A DNA stretch of 64,000 bases from Delphinus delphis (GCF_949987515.2 NC_082688.1:72792731-72856730); one strand, 5' to 3'. Shown: positions 1 through 13,900, counted from the stretch's first letter. The notes: generated from the letters alone by a model not told the origin. A program made the numbers and translations.

Positions 1-1437
1 AGACATTTCCAGACATACATGATTATCAAAATTTACTTTCCATGTATCTTGTATTAGAAAACTTCTGAAGATAAGATCTCCCACAGGTGGCGAGCGAGCA
101 ATAACAACAGATCAGATTGAGAAAAAAGGAATTTTTGATGCATATATGAATGAGGAAATCCCAGGAAGAGAGGTATGCAGCTCACACAGAGAGGAATCAG
201 TCCAGTATAGCAGACAGAGTGTATTGGGAAGGAGAACTCCTGGGAAACAAAAGAATTGAAAGAATTTATGTTGGTGGAATATAGTATTATGGAGAGCTTT
301 TACAGTTCTGTTAAAGGAATTGGGAATGATTATTGATAGACACATGGAAAAATGAAGGACTTAAATAAACCAGCCACCTTTAATGTCACCCTCTCTTGCT
401 CTCTCCATTCATTCCTACAGTGAAAATTGGTATCAGCCTATATGACTCAGTTCAGTGTCCAGCAGGGGATCTCGATTCATGCATCTGGTTATAATCGCTT
501 TTTTTCCTTCTGAAGACTTCGTCTCTGTTTGGTATTTAGCCCAGATTTTTGCATCTACCAAATTGTTACAGTGTTTTTATTGCATAAAGCATTCATTCAT
601 TTTATTAAGTAGTCATTTGTTTAGACTATCACAAAGCAGTAGTGCTGTAACATCATTTCCTCTACCCCACATCCCTCACATTTGAAGGATACGTGCTTAC
701 TGAAAACAGGGAGTCGGTCTTTAGAGTATCTGTTTTTAAAAATGCAGGATACCTCATGTTTAAAAAATATTAGGTGCTTATAGTTCTGAGTTACTTGTCA
801 GTTTTGCTAAAGCAAATTAATTAGTCAGCAAGACCCTGAGAATTCATCCTCTTACCTTCTGGCAGGATTGTACTTAGACATTCTAGACAAATTAAAATCT
901 GCTTTTGCAAGAAAATTTATTCTTTCCTACCTGACCCATCCTAACACTTAACAATTCTCTACTGCTAAGAATTTCTTCTTTTATGTCTCAGTTAAATCCC
1001 TTGAATTGCTATTTAAGTCCTTTTTTTTTTTGGTGATTTGCTACACCAGCTGGCCAGTGGGCTTGGGCTCTCTCTCTCTCTCTCTCTCTTTCTGGTCTAG
1101 GTTGGTTCAAATTGAGGGTGAAAACAAACTTTTTTCTTAACATAGCATGGTATCTTGAAAACAAAGTAAGGGACTATAGTTTGAAAGCTAACTTCAGGTA
1201 ACTTACAAATTTAGTCAGTTATTGTCTTCTGATGTGGAAATTCTGCAGCATAATGGCCCATTGAATCTTGTAAACATGAAGAGAGTTTGATTATTTACTG
1301 ACCTTGAAAGTCTTACTAATTTAGCCTTCTACCTTTTGGAATAGACTGCTTTCCTAGAAATTTCTATTTTGGCTCATTGCCATGGCTGTGGGACTATATT
1401 ATTAACCATCCAAACTATAAGTTTAATGCTACATTAA
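1..1437. other. Intergenic, no gene seen
   Basis: AT-rich unique-looking DNA with a (CT)n run at 1068-1089. No convincing exon or recognised repeat. Confidence 0.5.
1068..1089. repeat. (CT)n microsatellite
   Basis: Eleven CT repeats following a short poly-T at 1021-1031. Confidence 0.9.
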
Positions 1438-1642
1438 TTTTTTTTTTTTTGCGGTACGCAGGCCTCTTACTGTTGTGGCCTCTTGCATTGCGGAGCACAG
1501 GCTACAGACGCGCAGGCTCAGTGGCCATGGCTCACGGGCCCAGCCACTCTGCGGCATGTGGGGTCTTCCCGGACTGGGGCACGAACCCATGTCCCCTGCA
1601 TCAGCAGGCGGACCCTCAACCACTGCGCCACCAGGGAAGCCC
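1438..1642 (-). mobile_element. CHR-type tRNA-derived SINE
   Basis: Reverse copy: poly-T, then the gcggtacgcaggcctctt body, ending ccaccagggaagccc. The bases ctacattaattttt at 1429-1442 and ctacatgatttttt from 1643 look like a slightly decayed target-site duplication. This SINE family is restricted to cetaceans and close relatives. Confidence 0.9.
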
Positions 1643-3734
1643 CTACATGATTTTTTAAATAACCGATGTTTACTGTTGATTTCTTTCCTATCTTATATAA
1701 TGATAAAAAATAACATATTTAGGGACCCTTATAAAATCTTACTTATTAGAAACAAATGGTTAGATCTTAAACCTAGGTTCTTGTAGAAAATATATCATAA
1801 AATACTTCTATTACACAAATATTAAATACCTCTGTGTAATACAAGAAATTTATGAAATGTAGATAATATATATTTACCCTATATATTAAATAATAATACA
1901 CTTTTGTTAATATGTTAGTATCCAGGCATAAGTTCGCTGCTCCTAGGGGCTGATACTAGTAGAAGGCTGCTGAGAAGAAATCTTCCAAGAGAGATATATA
2001 CGCCAAGTGTCTCATAATCAAGCCAATGCATAAGATTTAAATATGCTGTGTGTTGTATTATTAATGTTGTCTGCTTTTCTGTAGACCATTTTTGTGACTA
2101 CCCTTAAAGTCCTTCACAGTGTGTGGGTGGTCAAAGAATTTCTGAGCTACTCCCTATTGCTTTCAGATTATTGAGCCAATTTGGCTCTAGTTAATAACTC
2201 TGTTAACTGGATAATGGTTACTGTCCTTTTATCAGCTCAGTAACACTACATCCCCATTATAAACAACTGGTCAGTGACAGAAATCTCTTTATATAGTAAT
2301 ACACAAAATACTTTGTCTCTTAAGGGCAGTCTCACACAAACAGTAACCAGTACTGCATTTTTCACTGGGAAAAGCTGCCTCAGGCTCTGTGGGGCTGCAA
2401 CTAGGTAGCATCTTCTAAATCTCTTCTCTGGAGTTGAGCAGATGGCAGCTTTCAGATTGGAAACTTGATTCACTGCTGCATTTAGTGTGGTTAAAACAAA
2501 TGATGAGCCTGGAGCTGGGTCTTATATAGCCCCACAGAACAGTTGGCAAAATGGATAATGAAGGTAACCAGTTTATTTGTCTACACAACACCAAAGAAAT
2601 GGCTTGATGAATTTTCCCCTACTAGACTGACTGATTTTTTTTTTCCTCATCAAATGAATTGAATTGACCAACTGTATTGGCGTCCTGTAGACACAGTCTG
2701 AAAAGTCTCCTGCTCTAACAGGCTTCAAACTAGTGGGGGTCTGTAGTGACACAGCAGGTGCTGAGATCTAAGCCCTTAAATGCAATGTATACACAGAGCT
2801 CTGCAGACAGCCCCGTGGAGCTACCACATAAGATGGTTTTTCATGTGTAAATGAGAAGGTCTTTCATTTTTCAAGCTATTGCATTATATCCCCTTCTGTT
2901 GAAAGACAAACACAGGAAATCAACCAACACTGAGTTAATTACAGAAGGGTGGCCGGTCCCAGAGTCAGGATTGCAGGCTTCATGGTACTCAGAGTTCAAG
3001 CCACATTGGGGATTCATGGCTTTCGTGAGATTGCTCCCTGGGAAATGAGTTCTGGGCGTATATTGATTTTGAATGAAATGCTTACCGGGTTGGGGGTCGA
3101 GAAGGGAAAAAGTGTTAGGACAAAGAGTTATGAAGAGCTAAATGGCTGATTTACAAAGTGAGAAATTACCTGGCAGGGTGATTTAGTAGAGACTCCCCCC
3201 ACCCAAAAGTTGCTGCTAGAAAGCAAATTTGAAGTCTCCTAGGATTAATAGAAATAAATGTGGATAAAAAATAGATTCGGTGATACCACGTGATCTTCTT
3301 AGTCATGGAATGAAAAACTTTATTTCAAATTACTGTAAAAGATGTTTAATTTTTTAAAATTTTCAATATTTAGTTTTTGAAAGAGTCACAGTTAGAGGTT
3401 TTTATATATTTATGACTTCATATTTTATTTAATAATTTTGGTCCTATAAATATAATGGGACCTTAAAATATTTTAAAAATGAGTTTCTCATGCTACGTGC
3501 TTATGTATGTACTTCTATTACATGTGCACAGACACACATATCTTTGTGTTTCATAGATGTAGGTATTTATGCACAAACACATCATTTGTTTATATACTAT
3601 TCTCTCTAAAACACTTAAATTTTATTTATAATGCCTTTAGTGATAAGCAAGTAATGAATGCTAAAATTTCTCATGGTATGGAGTGTCCTCTCTGACAGAC
3701 GTTGAAACTTGAAGTTTTGATATTGCCGTCATCT
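1643..3734. other. Intergenic, no gene seen
   Basis: No recognised repeat. Short open frames at 2246-2473 and 2851-3149 lack homology that I can see. Confidence 0.5.
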
Positions 3735-3855
3735 CTGTTTAATTAGTGAGAAAGCTGATTCAGAGAGGTTAGGTAATTTTCCAAAGTTACAAAGCTTGTA
3801 AATGACACAGCCAAGAATTTTAACCTAGGTCATAAGTCTTTGAATACTGCCATTC
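3735..3855 (-). mobile_element. MIR fragment
   Basis: gattcagagaggttaggtaatt then ccaaagttacaaagcttgta resemble the reverse of the MIR core. Confidence 0.6.
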
Positions 3856-4299
3856 ATCTCCTCTTGTGGAATATATATTTTAAGGTAAATGCTTGAAGTA
3901 TATTTCAGTATGTTCTACAAAATGAATATTATGTATACATATGCTCAGAATGTCTATCCTGAACATTTCTTTAATGAATTAATATTGTACAGCAGATTTC
4001 TAATATAGGCCATGCTAACATCTGGTTTTCTTGGCCAAAGTAGAGATCAGACATATCCTTGTTTTCTTTAGTAGTATTCATCTCTTGGAGTTGTTCTCTT
4101 TTATATGGTTTACATTCATGTTTTATTTTAAGTTTAGCCTCAAAAGATTGATATTAGAAACATAATTTTAAGGCCACATTTTGGTTTCTTTGCTATTGTT
4201 AGTAACTAGTGGAGAAAAGGATTTGGGTCTTTTCCATATAGCATCTCCATATGACATTGCTCTCCTGAGTGGCAGGTGGCATTTTTTGTTTGTTTCTTT

Positions 4300-4660
4300 T
4301 TTTTTTTTTAAAGTTATTTATTTTATTTATTTATTTTTGGCTGCGTTGGGTCTTCGTTGCTGTGCACAGGCTTTCTCTAGTTGTGGCGAGCGGGGGCTAC
4401 TCTTCGTTGCGGTGCGCGGGCTTCTCATTGCGGTGGCTTCCCTTGTTGCAGAGCACGGGCTCTACGTGTGCAGGCTTCAGTAGTGGCAGCACACGGGTGC
4501 AGTAGTTGTGGCTCGTGGGATCTAGAGCACAGGCTCAGTACTTGTGGCACACGGGCTTAGTTGTTCCGCAGCATGTGAGATCTTCCCGGGCCAGGGCTCG
4601 AACCTATGTCCTCTGCATTGGCAGGTGGATTCTTAACCACTGCGCCACCAGGGAAGCCCC
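4300..4660 (-). mobile_element. Long CHR-type SINE
   Basis: A longer (about 360 bp) member with the ggctgcgttgggtcttcgtt body and the gccaccagggaagcccc head. It is flanked by a perfect 13-bp target-site duplication tgtttgtttcttt (4287-4299 and 4661-4673). Confidence 0.93.
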
Positions 4661-4673
4661 TGTTTGTTTCTTT

Positions 4674-5774
4674 AAAGAAAGGAACTGATGTAAAATCTGC
4701 AGTGGAAATAATATTTATAAAACCAAAGAGGACATCAAAGACAAGTCTGGGTCTTAGAGACTCCTTTGAAAAAGTCTATTATTAAGCTCCATGTAGCCTA
4801 ATACTTATGTGATTTGGAAATATATTGTTTATAAAAGTACTAACAGAGCTCTCCCAAATGCTCTAGAAGAAGTATCTTGGGAGAGGTCAGATGGGCTTAG
4901 ATCCCACTGTTCTATGTTTGTTGCAGTGCGGCAGTATTGTAACCATTGACTTTCTGAGCACAAAAGGGAAAAATGAAAGGATACCAGTCATGCCGTAGAG
5001 GACAACTTTGGCACAATCCTCTCAGCTGTTCAACGAGTATCTTCTGTTGGGTCTGCTCTGTTATTGACAGCCAGGGGATTGATGTGTGCGGGACGAGCTG
5101 TAATGCTAATGGTGCTGTATGTGTTCAGTCCTGCCGCAATGACAAAGGACAGATTCAAGTGTTGAGTGTGAGACTTCTGTGAAAAGCAAGTTGGGATTGA
5201 TTTTGCTAAAATTACTGTTCCTTTTGCCAATCCAGGGCCTTTCACAAGACAAATTGGCCTTTTTTTCCCCTGGATGTTTGTTGGGCAAGGAAAGATGCAG
5301 AAAAAAAGTAGGTGCTATTCTTGGTGGTGACTTACTACCAAAATTAATTTAGAAAAAGGCATTTTTCAAATTACAAAAAATACTGTAATAGTTGTCCTAG
5401 TTGTTGTCTCTGCATGATCTCATTTATTCAGGTAAAAAGATTTAATAAACTCTCCAGAAGTTTCTAAATATCTGGGTATTTCAGTTCTTATAAGAAAGCA
5501 AACAAGATGATTAGAGCTTTTCAATCTTTTCTTTGAAATTTTAAATTAATTCCATTTACAAGTGATTTGAGTGATAATACTGGTAGGGAGCCCTGCACCG
5601 TAGTTTAGCATTTTTGATTATTTAAAAACTTTTCCTAAGTGTTTTCATTACTTTTGGTTTTATTCTACCGTATACTAAAATGGTTCTTTGGCAGAACTAG
5701 CAGCATAAGAATTGTTTCCTTATGGAGACAAAGATTGAAGTAATTTTCTCCTGCTTCCTGAAATTATTAATCCA
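4674..5774. other. Intergenic, no gene seen
   Basis: Overlapping open frames on both strands at 4973-5288 show no family motif. Confidence 0.5.
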
Positions 5775-6060
5775 TGTTTATATGTCTATTGAATGCCTGC
5801 TCTGTACCAGGTATACTTCTAGGGGCTGGAAGGGGGACAGGGAACAAAACAGATAAAGTCATGCTCTTATGAAGACTATCTTTTAGTGTGAGTAGGTAGA
5901 AAATAACCACAACCAAATTATTACATAATATGTCTGGTAGTAGTAAGTGCCATGAAGGACTACACAGCAGGGTAGTGGGAATAGGGTGTGGTGGAGGTTG
6001 GGGCTGCTGTTTTTTCCGTGCTGATGAGAACTCAGGTGGCATTAGGGGTAAAGGGCTTGA
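5775..6060 (-). mobile_element. Ancient repeat, same family as 38130-40260
   Basis: tattgaatgcctgctctgtacc, cagggaacaaaacagataaa and tgtctggtagtagtaagtgcc are typical of the start of that family. Diverged; strand uncertain. Confidence 0.5.
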
Positions 6061-6468
6061 GGGGAAATGTTTACCATCTGCCTTTGTGGAGGATTAGACC
6101 TTGAGGAATATGGAAATAGGTAACGTCTGTTCCTTTTTAAAGAATAGAATGACATTTCACAAAGTGACATGATGTGACCTCTTTCTCTCATCTATCCAAT
6201 ACGAGATGACTTTGAGAGATGGAGCCTTGAACATGGAATCCTGTCGCCAGTTCGTTGTCACATCGGACAAAGGAAGTATTTGGGAAGACTGAGCTTCAGA
6301 ATAATTCACATGATAGAAGAAAGGCAGGAAGGATTTTGCTACCACCCCACTGAGCTCAGGAACAGTGTTGCCTTTGAGATGCTTGAGAGGTTTTAACATC
6401 TCCTCCTTTGCCCATTCCCTATGCTTTCTACTCCCTTCTTCCCTAGGTCGATGCTGCCATCATTCTTT

Positions 6469-6677
6469 TTTTTTTTTTTTTTTTTTGCGGTACGCGGGCC
6501 TCTCACTGTTGTGGCCTCTCCCGTTGCGGAGCACAGGCTCTGGACGCGCAGGCTCAGCGGCCATGGCTCACAGGCCCAGCCGCTCCGCGGCATGTGGGAT
6601 CTTCCCGGACTGGGACACAAACCCGTGTCCCCTGCATCAGCAGGCGGACTCTCAACCACTGCGCCACCAGGGAAGCC
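6469..6677 (-). mobile_element. CHR-type SINE with perfect 15-bp TSD
   Basis: Body as for 1438-1642, closer to the presumed consensus. The target-site duplication ctgccatcattcttt is at 6454-6468 and 6678-6692. Confidence 0.94.
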
Positions 6678-6895
6678 CTGCCATCATTCTTTATAGGATT
6701 CAGTATGGCATGCCCTTCCTCAGAGGCGTCTCCCCTGACCAATCCTGTCATTCCCTGATCACTCTCTGGCTTTGCCCACCTACTTTCTTCAAACTTGAGA
6801 GGGAGAGGGAAGGAAAAAGAAAATGATATCCTTTAGATGCAGGCATTTCAAGAAAGGCATTAACAAATAAACTTCACACCACTGATACACCTTTA

Positions 6896-7400
6896 ACATG
6901 CGGTCACATTATTCCATTTTTAAATTATAGGCTTGCTGATCAAGATTATCAGAAAACTGCCAGCAATCAGAGTTGGGCAGTTAATGCATACATTTATCAC
7001 TGCAGTTTTCTTATTGTTTACTCAGCCTGTAGAAAAAATAAATTATTACCTTTCATACATTTAAAATTTGATGACAACAATATCTAATGTTTATTGAGCA
7101 CACACAGTTGCCAATCATTATGCTAAGAGGTTCACATGCATTACCTCATTTTACGCTAATGGCAATTCTATGAAGGAGATATTGTTATCATTCCTATTTT
7201 AGAGGTGAGAGAACCAAGGCTTGGAAATATTAAGTAAGTTGCCTACAGTTACAGGTCTAGTAAGTGTCAGATATGGAATGAAGACTGAGGCAGTCTAAAT
7301 CCAAAGTCTACATATAGTCACAGCATTCAGATACTGTTTCCAGAGATTAGGGAAAAGAAAATGCAATCCCAATTCCAAAGCCTATAGTTAACCACTGCTA
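6896..7400 (+). repeat. Copy 1 of an ancient ~500-bp local duplication containing a MIR
   Basis: Sequence before, through and after a reverse MIR (about 7080-7310) matches 8998-9480 in order: gcagttaatgcatacatttatc, tacatttaaaat, attgagcacacac, then after the MIR ccagagattaggga. The shared non-MIR flanks argue for duplication rather than two independent insertions. Confidence 0.7.
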
Positions 7401-7814
7401 GTTCCAGAGCTTACTGACTTTAAGTTTTAGAAAGCTTAAGTATCTTTTTACAAAGCATTTAAAAATGACATTAATGAAAAGCTTACTTGGTATTAAACCA
7501 GTATGATGTGGAACCTTCTGAGTGTCCCTTCTATAGGCAACATTCAGAAGTAGATCAGTTGTGGAGCTCCTGCCATGAGTTTGAGGTTTGCCCAGAGAAA
7601 AGGGGCTGCAGTCAGGATTAAGACTTGATGAAATCTAGGAGCAAATGCATGTTTCTCTTGGAAAGAGCATCCCAGAGACCAGCATTGTATAAAGTGCCAA
7701 AATTTGGGTTTTCTTTTTCAATTAGCAGCCAGACACAGAGAGCTGTGAGTGAGCACAAATCTAGCCTCATTGCTCTTTCCTCAGCTCCCTCAGGCTCACC
7801 CACAGTATCATGAT

Positions 7815-8110
7815 TCATTGCTAGTTCAGCATTCACTGAGGAGCTTTCACTTGTCAGGAATTGTTGTAGGTGTTAGGAAACCAATAGTGAACAAAGCATG
7901 AAATCCAGGCCTTCAGTAGAGCTCACATTTTAGTAGGAGTAGACAGATAATAACCTAAAAAATAAAATTGATAATTATATGGTTGAAAATATATCAGGAA
8001 GGGAAGAGAAGTGTAATTTTAGATAGGATGTCAAAGAGGGCCTCATTGAGAAGGTAACTTCTGATTAAAGATGATATTCCTGTTAGGAAGGACTATACCT
8101 GAGGAAATCG
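7815..8110 (-). mobile_element. Ancient repeat, same family as 5775-6060
   Basis: agtgaacaaagcatgaaatcc, agctcacattttagtaggag and gggcctcattgagaaggtaac match the same consensus as I recall it. Confidence 0.5.
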
Positions 8111-8685
8111 ATAGAACAGAAGTTTCTCTCTCATTCTGACTCACAGTGTCTCACTCCCTCTGTCTTCTGATTGGCCCACCGACTATTTCAGCAAGGTCAG
8201 GCATGTCATGGCATTGATTGTTTTGAATTCAGTGCCAAGTTGTGGAGTTACCAGACTAGTATTCTCGCCCCTTTTTTTTTTCAAGAGTTTTTGTCTCGTT
8301 TCCCTGCAACTAAAACATAGGATCATTTTCTTTATCCATGTATATAAGAAATACATAATCTCCTGCACAAATCATTACAAGTTTTGTAGGAATTTGTTCT
8401 TTGGTCAGGAATGTGCGAGAGCATGTTTCACCAGTTGCTTTTATTTGATGAGCAGGCAGGCATGGAGCCAGAGCCTTCAGAATAGTTTGGAATGTGGAGT
8501 CTATGGGCATGTGCTATAAGACATGTACTGACATAAAACCCTCAATGTAGGTAATATTATTCTTATTTTACTAATGAAGTGATTGAGGCTGAGTTGACCA
8601 GCCTTCCTCCAAAAGCAGCATTCTGAAGGATTGTCTGATTTATTCAGTTTCAGACATCAAGCACCTAATTTTATTTTTCTGGGCT

Positions 8686-8692
<7 letters not shown>

Positions 8693-8731
<39 letters not shown>
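8693..8731. repeat. (TG)n microsatellite
   Basis: About 19 uninterrupted TG repeats. Confidence 0.95.
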
Positions 8732-8732
<1 letters not shown>

Positions 8733-8997
8733 TGTATGTCCATATGGCATAGTTACATCACAGGTGACACAGGCTTTTAGGGGCTACAATGATAGCACCT
8801 TTCTTAATATACTACAATATATATCAACTTTTATTTTTAAAGTTCTCATTGAAATGCTTGAATTTGCTGTTCAAATATTATCTTGTATCGATGGAATGCT
8901 GAATAACTTATCACAGAAAATAACAAGCTTTATGCAACATAAAATAAAATTTTATTTCATGCTATCTATTAATCTTTATTCTGTAGTAAATTTATTA

Positions 8998-9480
8998 CAT
9001 GTTCAAATGATCCTATTTTAAAATCTCATGTTTGCTAACTGAGGTCACCAGAAAGATAGACCATAATCATAATTGGACAGCTAATGAATGCACTTATCAT
9101 TGCATTTTTCTAATCTCTGACTCAGGGTTTACAAAATAATTATTGCTGTCCATACATTTAAAATATGTTAGTAAAAATCTAATAATTACTGGGCACAAGC
9201 TATGATAAAATTTTATGATAAGAGCTTTGAGTACATCACCTCACTTCATCCTCATGACATTCCAGTGAGGAAGGTACTATTACTCTGCCTATTTAAAGAT
9301 GATAAAGACATGCCTTGATCAGGTAAGAAAACTTGCTTAAAGTTACGTACAAGAGGGTGGGTTTAAGATTTAGGCAGACCAACTCCAGGACTTAAATTAC
9401 ACTTAACTCTTGCACCATCTATATACTTCCAGAGATTAGTAGAAAAAAACATGAAATTCAGAATTGTAAGTTCATCATTT
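8998..9480 (+). repeat. Copy 2 of the ancient local duplication containing a MIR
   Basis: Matches 6896-7400 about 2.1 kb away: acagctaatgaatgcacttatc, tacatttaaaat, the reverse MIR (9180-9400) and ccagagattagtag after it. Confidence 0.7.
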
Positions 9481-9664
9481 TAATGGCTGTGTGGTTTTAT
9501 ATTTTGTTAAAATATAAAAAATACTGTTTGACTCATAACACAGGGATATTCTGTGGAGAAAATTGTACAGTATATGTGAAAATGCTTTGAAAATTTTGAT
9601 ACTACTCAAATAAATATAACTTATTCTTTCCTTAAACACAATCTTTTAATTGCTAGTTGCTAAT

Positions 9665-10065
9665 AAGGCAAAACTTGGAGACAGTACAAAGATCAGTGGT
9701 CATCAGAGGTTAGGGTAGGTGTGGACCAGGAGACACATACGATAAATAGGCAAGTAGAGAGGATTTATAGGGCAGCAGAACTCCTCTTTATGATGCTATA
9801 AAGATAGATACCTGTCATCATACATTCTGTGGAATGTAGAACGCCAAGAGTGAACCCTAACGTACACTGAGGACTGTGGATAATGTTGTCAAGGTAGGTT
9901 CATCAGTTGTTAACAAATGTACCGCTCTGGTGGGGGGTGTTGATAATGGGGAGGTTGTGCATGTGTTGGGGGAGGGGGCAGATGGGAAATCTCTGTACCT
10001 TCCACTCAGTTTGCTGTGTCCTAAGACTCTAAACTGTAGTCTATTAAAACAAAGTCTAACCAAAC
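9665..10065 (+). mobile_element. Old L1M 3' end
   Basis: Contains recognisable L1M tail blocks in order: ggagacagtacaaagatcag, gtgaaccctaacgta, aacaaatgtaccgctctgg, gggaaatctctgtacctt. About 400 bp, plus strand, diverged. Confidence 0.8.
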
Positions 10066-10987
10066 GTTTTGTTTTGACAGTGTGATTTAATCTAAAACGT
10101 AAATGAAAAATTACTTAAAATTTCTTTAAAAAAATACATAGCTCCTAAAAACAGCATTGCAAATTTCACAGCTTTTATGCAAGGGAGATGTTTATGTTAT
10201 AAATCCATTTAACAGAGAGGTTTGTAAGGAGAACTAATACATTTGGTCTTAAAAATAGTACACAGTGGCATAGATACTTATCATTTGGGGCAAATTATTT
10301 TCTTCTAATGGCTTATCTATAGGAATATAACTATGGTAAAATATATGGCAAAGGGTTTTTGGTCAAAGTTTGGCAATCCAGCAATGACAGACATACCTCT
10401 TTCCATATTTCAACGAAAATCCCGATCAAACTATATTAGAAGGTAAAAATTCCAAATAGATTGCCCTGAAAACCAACAGAGTCAACTGAAAAGCTATGTG
10501 AATTTATGTAAATTTCCAGGAAAATTGCAAATTTAAAAATAAACACACACATCAGTGATACATGTAATACATAAATCAGATAAAAATATCTTTAGAAAAA
10601 TATTATAATCAATTAGCAAAATATATGAAAGAGCACCTAGAAGTAAACTGAATACGCCAGATCTTTTACAAGATATGAATCTTGACAGTCTGGATCAATG
10701 GAGAGACAGACCAAGCGCCTGAAGTAAAATATTATAAATACAATGATCATAAAGCAGTATGAGAAGACTTTAGTGAAAGCACAATAGTATTTTGATACCT
10801 TTTGGTGGGTCCCCACTCTTTTGTTTAAATATTTTATAAACAGCCTTATTGAGGTGTAAATTAACATATAGTAAGCTAAACACATTAAAAGTGTACACTT
10901 TTATGCTTCCCAGGATGTATACACAAATAAAACCATTGCCACAGTCAAGGTTATAAACACGTTCGTCACACACAAAAGTTTCCCAGG

Positions 10988-13900
10988 CCGTTTTTTTTTT
11001 TTTAACATCTTTATTGGAGTATAATTGCTTCACAATGGTGTGTTAGTTTCTGCTTTATAACAAAATGAGTCAGCTATACATACATATATCCCCATATCTC
11101 CTCCCTCTTGCGTCTCCCTCCAACCCTCCCTATCCCACCCCTCTAGGTGGACACAAAGCACCAAGCTGATCTCCCTGTGCTATGTGACTGCTTCCCACTA
11201 GCTATCTAGTTTACATATGGTAGTATATATATGTTCATGCCACTCTCTCACTTCGTCCCAGCTTACCCTTCCCCCTCCCCGTGTCCTCAAGTCCATTCTC
11301 TACGTCTGCATCTTTATTCCTGTCCTGCCCGTAGGTTCTTTAGAACATTTTTTTTTTAGATTCCATATATATGTGTTACCATAAAGTATTTGTTTTACTC
11401 TTTCTGACTTACTTCACTCTGTATGACAGACTCTAGGTCCATCCACCTCACTACAAATAACTCAATTTCATTTCCTTTTATGGCTGAGTAATATTCCATT
11501 GTATATATGTGCCACATCTTCTTTATCCATTCATCTGTTGATGGACACTTAGGTTGCCTCCATGTCCTGGCTATTGTAAATAGGGCTGCAAAGAACATTG
11601 TGGTACATGACTCTTTGAAATATGGTTTTCACAGGGTATATGCCCAGTAGTGGGATTGCTGGGTCATATGGTAGTTCTATTTTTAGTTTTTTAAGGAACC
11701 TCCATACTATTCTCCATAGTAGCTGTATCAATTTGCATTCCCACCAGCACTGCCAGAGGATTTCCTTTATTCCACACCCTCTCCAGCATTTATTGCTTGT
11801 AGATTTTTTGATGATGGACATTCTGATCAGTGTGAGGTGATGCCTCATTGTCGGTTTGATTTGCATTTCTCTAATGATTAGTCATGTTGAGCATCCTTTC
11901 ATGTGTTTGTTGGAAATCTGTATATCTTCCTTGGAGAAATGTCTATTTAGATCTTCTGCCCATTTTTGGATTGGGTTGTTTGTTTTTTTGATACTGAGCT
12001 GCATGAGCTGCCTATGTATTTTGGAGATTAATCCTTTGTTAGTTGCTTCATTTGCAAATATTTTCTCCCATTCTGAGGGTTGTCTTTTCGTTTTGTTTAT
12101 GGTTCCCTTTGCTTTGCAAAAGTTTTAAGTTTCATTAGGTCCCGCTCGTTTATTCTTGTTTTTATTTCCATTTCTCTAGGAGGTGGGTCAAAAAAGATCT
12201 TGCTGTGATGTATGTCATAGAATGTTCCGCCTATGTTTTCCTCTAAGAGATTTATAGCATCTGGCCTTACATTTAGGTCTTTAATAATCTTGAGTTTATT
12301 TTTGTGTATGGTGTCAGGGAGTGTTCTAATTTCATTCTTTTACATGTAGCTGTCCAGTTTTCCCAGCACCAGTTATTGAAGAGGCTGTCTTTTTTCCATT
12401 GTATATTCTTGCCTCCTTTATCAAAGGTATGGTGACCATATGTGTGTGGGCTTATCTCTGGGCTTTCTATCCTGTTCCATTGATCTGTATTTCTGTTTTT
12501 GTGCCAGTACCATACTGTCTTGATTACTGTAGCTTTGTAGTATAGTCTGAAGTCCGGGAGCGTGATTCCTCCAGCTCCATTTTTCGTTCTCAAGATTGCT
12601 TTGGCTATTCGGGGTCTTTTGTGTTCCCATACATATGTGAAATTTTTTACTCTAGTTCTGTGAAAAATGCCATTGGTAGTTTGATAGGGATTGCATTGAA
12701 TCTGTAGAGTGCTTTGGGTAGTATAGTCATTTTCACAGTGTTGATTCTTCCAATCCAAGAACATGGTATATCTCTCCATCTGTTTGTATCATCATTAATT
12801 TCTTTCGTCAGTGTCATAGTTTTCTGCATACAGGTCTTTTGTCTCCTTAAGTAAGTTTATTCCTAGATATTTTATTCTTTTTGTTGCAGTGGTAAATGGG
12901 AGTGTTTCCTTAATTTCAGTTTCAGATTTTTCATCATTAGTGTATAGGAATGCAAGAGATTTCTGTGCATCAATTTTACATCCTGCTATTTTACCAAATT
13001 CATTGATTAGGTCTAGTAGTTTTCTGATAGCAACTTTGGGATTCTCTATGTATAGTATCACACCCTCTGCAAACAGTAACAGTTTTACTTCTTTTTTTCC
13101 GATTTGGATTCCTTTTATTTCATTTTCTTCTCTGATTGCTGTGGCTAAAACTTCCAAAACTGTGTTGAATAATAGTGGTGAGAGTGGGCAGCCTTGTCTT
13201 ATTCCTGATCTTAGTGGAAATGGTTTCAGTTTTTCATCATTGAGAATGATGTTTTCTGTGGGTTTCTCATATATGGCCTTTATTATGTTGAGGTAAGTTC
13301 CTTCTGTGCCTACTTTCTGGAGGGTTTTTATCATAAATGGGTGTTGAAGTTTGTCAAAAGCTTTTTCTGCATCTATTGAGATTATCATATGGTTTTTCTC
13401 CTTCAGTTTGTTAACATGGTTTATCACATTGATTGATTTGCGTACGTTGAAGAATCCTTGCATTCCTGGAATAAACCCCACTTGATCATGGTGTATGATC
13501 CTTTTAATGTGCTGTTGGATTCTGTTTGCTAGTATTTTGTTGAGGATTTTTGTATCTGTGTTCATCAGTGATATTGGCCTGTAGTTTTCTTTCTTTGTGA
13601 CAGCTTTGTCTGGTTTTGGTATCAGGGTGATGGTGGCCTCTTAGAACGAGTTTGGGAGTGTTCCTCTCTCAGCTATATTTTGGAAGAGTTTGAGAAGGAT
13701 AGGTGTTAGCTCTTCTCTAAATGTTTGATAGAATTCGCCTGTGAAGCCATCTGGTCCTGGGCTTTTGTCTGTTGGAAGATTTTTAATCACATTTTCAATG
13801 TCAGTGCTTGTGATTGCTCTGTTTATATTTTCTATTTCTTCCTAGTTCAGTCTTGGGAGGTTGTGCTTTTCTAAGAATTTGTCCATTTCTTCCTGGTTGT

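Noticed and set aside
1377..1786. Open frames on the plus strand
   Set aside because: Translation of a CHR SINE and its flank.
6365..6826. 153-codon open frame on the plus strand
   Set aside because: Most of it is a reverse CHR SINE; similar peptides recur at every copy of this SINE.
8692..9021. 109-codon open frame
   Set aside because: Begins in a TG microsatellite (Cys-Val repeats) and continues into unconserved AT-rich DNA.
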